Positions 7,247-8,765 of a DNA stretch of 8,765 nucleotides are shown here, in pieces (the first letter of the stretch is position 1; each line of letters begins with the position of its first letter). Origin of the DNA: JAICLL01 sp035252155. Its GTDB lineage: Bacteria > Planctomycetota > Planctomycetia > Pirellulales > JAICIG01. The notes below the pieces were generated by a model. That model saw only the letters and a program-made list of their open reading frames with translations, had not been told where the DNA came from and ran no database searches. The translations under genes were made by a program, and so were the position numbers. The stretch lies in contig DATFDL010000262.1 in assembly GCA_035252155.1 (NCBI GenBank), positions 1-8,765 on the forward strand, read 5' to 3'.

Positions 7247-8653
7247 CTATTTCTTGCCGTTGCTGGCGATAGCCACCGGCACGCCCTCGGCCAGGGCGGT
7301 CTTATTGCCGGTCACCACCTCGTCGTCGGCCTTCAAGCCCGAGAGGATTTCGGCCCAAATGCCGTTGTCGGTGCCAACCTGCACGTGCTGCCGTTGAGCC
7401 TTGCCGCCGCGCACCACCCACAGATACCGCTGCGCCCGCGGGCTGGCGCCTTCGCTGGCGTGTTCGCCGTTGGCATCCACGTGGACCGCCGACGAGGGCA
7501 CCGACAGATTTTTCGACGCTTTTTCCAGCACGATGGTCACCTTGCCATACATGCCGTCGCGGAGGATGCCGCGTTTGTTTTCCAGGTCAACTTCAGTCCG
7601 CATGGTGCGGGTCTGTGGATCTTCTGAATCGGCCAGCCGAGAGACCTTGCCGTCGAACTTCTCGCCCGGCAAGGCGTCGATCTCGACCGTGGCCACATCG
7701 CCTGGGTTGGTGTGAGGAACTTCCAAGTCGGGCACCTGCAAAACCACCCGCATCTTATCGGTTTCGTCGACCACCAGCAGCGGGGTGCTCGCCCCTTGAT
7801 CGCGGGCGTTGATAAAATCGCCCTCAAAAAAGTTGCGGGCGGTGATGACGCCCGTGTAGGGCGAGGTGATTTTGGTGTAGCTAAGCATCACCTTGGTTTT
7901 TTCGCGGGTCGCCTTTGCGACTTCGACCTTGGCCTGGGCGTCGATCAGGTCGGCATTCGCTTGATCGATCTTGGCCTTGGCCGCCGAGGCTTGGGCTTCG
8001 GCACTCACCACCGACGCATTGGCGGACGAGAGTGCGGCCTTGGACGCGTGGTATTGCTCTTCTTTTTCGTCGGCCACAGCTTGTTCGACGCTTCGCTCCT
8101 TAACAAGTTGCTTGATGCGCTCATAAACTTTCGAGCGGTAGTGCAGCATCGACTCGGCATCCTCGACGTCGGCCTTGCGCTCGCCGATCAACGCCATCGC
8201 CGCGTTATAATCGGCCTTGGCGCTCTCGATCGCGGCCTCCATCTGCACCACGTGTGCCTCGGCCTGTTGCACCGCCGCTTCGTCACGCTCGACTTCCTTT
8301 TCAATTTCAGGCATGTCGATCACCGCCAGCACGTCGCCCTTTTCCACGTGATCGCCGATGTCGACGTTCTGTTCCTTGAGGTATCCGGAGACCTTGGAGT
8401 AAAGCTTGGCCGAGCGGAACGAATGCACCGAGCCGGGCTGAGTGGTGGTCCGCTCGATGCCCCCTTTTCGCGGCTTGACCACCTCAACCCGCACGTGCCC
8501 GTTGGATCGTTCCGACTCGCGAGAGTCTGCCGAGCGAGAATCGTCGGCGGCGCTGGCCTGCCCGCTCGATTGCCCATTTTGAACCGCAACATAAGCGCCT
8601 GCCGAGACGCCCACGACGGCCACAAGCGCCGCCAACAGCCATTGTTTTTTCAC
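7247..8653 (-). CDS. RND efflux periplasmic adaptor (membrane fusion protein)
   Basis: HlyD/AcrA-type adaptor linking the RND pump to the outer-membrane channel. GTG 8653 is taken as start because a perfect AGGAGG (8660-8665) lies 6 nt upstream and the product (468 residues) begins with a clean signal or anchor sequence, Met-KKQWLLAALVAVVGVSAGAYVA; the frame extends further to a TTG at 8761 but that start has no such support. There is no lipobox Cys, so it is not an obvious lipoprotein. A polar linker (28-52) precedes the first half of the lipoyl-like domain (about 82-112), then a long alpha-helical hairpin (about 115-257), the second lipoyl half (about 258-285, with KITSPYTGVITARN), a beta-barrel domain (about 298-380) and a membrane-proximal domain (about 385-465). 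At the hairpin tip, R179 and L183 fit the RLS channel-binding motif of AcrA-type adaptors, but the Ser position is Glu190. It is the first gene of a likely two-gene unit with the RND pump. Confidence 0.93.
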   Translation of the reverse strand: MKKQWLLAALVAVVGVSAGAYVAVQNGQSSGQASAADDSRSADSRESERSNGHVRVEVVKPRKGGIERTTTQPGSVHSFRSAKLYSKVSGYLKEQNVDIGDHVEKGDVLAVIDMPEIEKEVERDEAAVQQAEAHVVQMEAAIESAKADYNAAMALIGERKADVEDAESMLHYRSKVYERIKQLVKERSVEQAVADEKEEQYHASKAALSSANASVVSAEAQASAAKAKIDQANADLIDAQAKVEVAKATREKTKVMLSYTKITSPYTGVITARNFFEGDFINARDQGASTPLLVVDETDKMRVVLQVPDLEVPHTNPGDVATVEIDALPGEKFDGKVSRLADSEDPQTRTMRTEVDLENKRGILRDGMYGKVTIVLEKASKNLSVPSSAVHVDANGEHASEGASPRAQRYLWVVRGGKAQRQHVQVGTDNGIWAEILSGLKADDEVVTGNKTALAEGVPVAIASNGKK

Positions 8654-8659
8654 GAAACG

Positions 8660-8665
8660 CCTCCT
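8660..8665 (-). promoter_or_regulatory. Ribosome binding site of the adaptor gene
   Basis: A perfect AGGAGG sits 6 nt before GTG 8653. It decides the start of the adaptor gene in favour of GTG over the longer TTG-initiated frame. Confidence 0.8.
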
Positions 8666-8732
8666 GGGTGGGCCGGACAAAGACGAGCCGGATTGGTTCT
8701 GGGCTATGTCTGCCGGTGTGTGCGAACTTACA

Positions 8733-8761
8733 TTTGTATTGCCAACGGGAAAAACGGTCAA
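8733..8761 (-). promoter_or_regulatory. Candidate sigma70-type promoter for adaptor-RND unit
   Basis: On the minus strand, TTGACC (8761-8756; 5 of 6 match to TTGACA) is separated by exactly 17 bp from TACAAA (8738-8733; 4 of 6 match to TATAAT). Transcription would begin near 8726, giving a leader of about 70 nt before GTG 8653. The site lies within the longer open frame, which further argues against the TTG start at 8761. Planctomycete promoters are not well characterised, so this is a sequence match only. Confidence 0.4.
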
Positions 8762-8765
8762 GTCA

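Overview
The window is about 60% GC and looks like a chromosomal segment from a Gram-negative-type, probably planctomycete (Pirellulales-like), bacterium. This is an inference from three things: an OprO/OprP-type porin with a long Pro-rich leader, an RND pump family with His-rich insertions, and intergenic spacers filled with short repeats. No rRNA, tRNA, CRISPR array, transposase or phage gene was seen.

Layout. Positions 1-1542 (+) hold a TolC-family outer-membrane efflux protein whose 5' end lies outside the window. Positions 1608-3383 (+) hold a phosphate-selective-porin-like (OprO/OprP family) outer-membrane protein. On the opposite strand, converging on these, are a periplasmic adaptor (membrane fusion protein, GTG start at 8653, stop at 7247) and downstream of it an RND inner-membrane transporter (ATG at 6997, stop at 3614). 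Together TolC-like protein, adaptor and RND subunit make all three parts of a tripartite efflux pump, but the outer-membrane channel is encoded on the other strand from the adaptor and pump.

The spacers carry most of the unexplained structure. The 230-bp spacer between the convergent porin and RND genes is bounded by two inverted arrays of a heptamer (NGATTTT), one directly after each stop codon, with a second nested inverted repeat and local hairpins between them. The 249-bp spacer between adaptor and RND genes holds a REPIN-like double palindrome (13-bp perfect arms, about 27 bp imperfect), an 8-bp hairpin and a cluster of GAATTC-type repeats. A plausible sigma70-type promoter and a perfect AGGAGG ribosome binding site precede the adaptor gene and fix its start inside a longer reading frame.

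No clearly new multi-gene system was found. The best leads are the altered proton-relay residues of the RND subunit (Asp kept, but both the second Asp and the Lys of the AcrB relay replaced by Ser), its two His-rich insertions, the long adaptor hairpin with an altered tip motif, and the repeat architecture of the two spacers.
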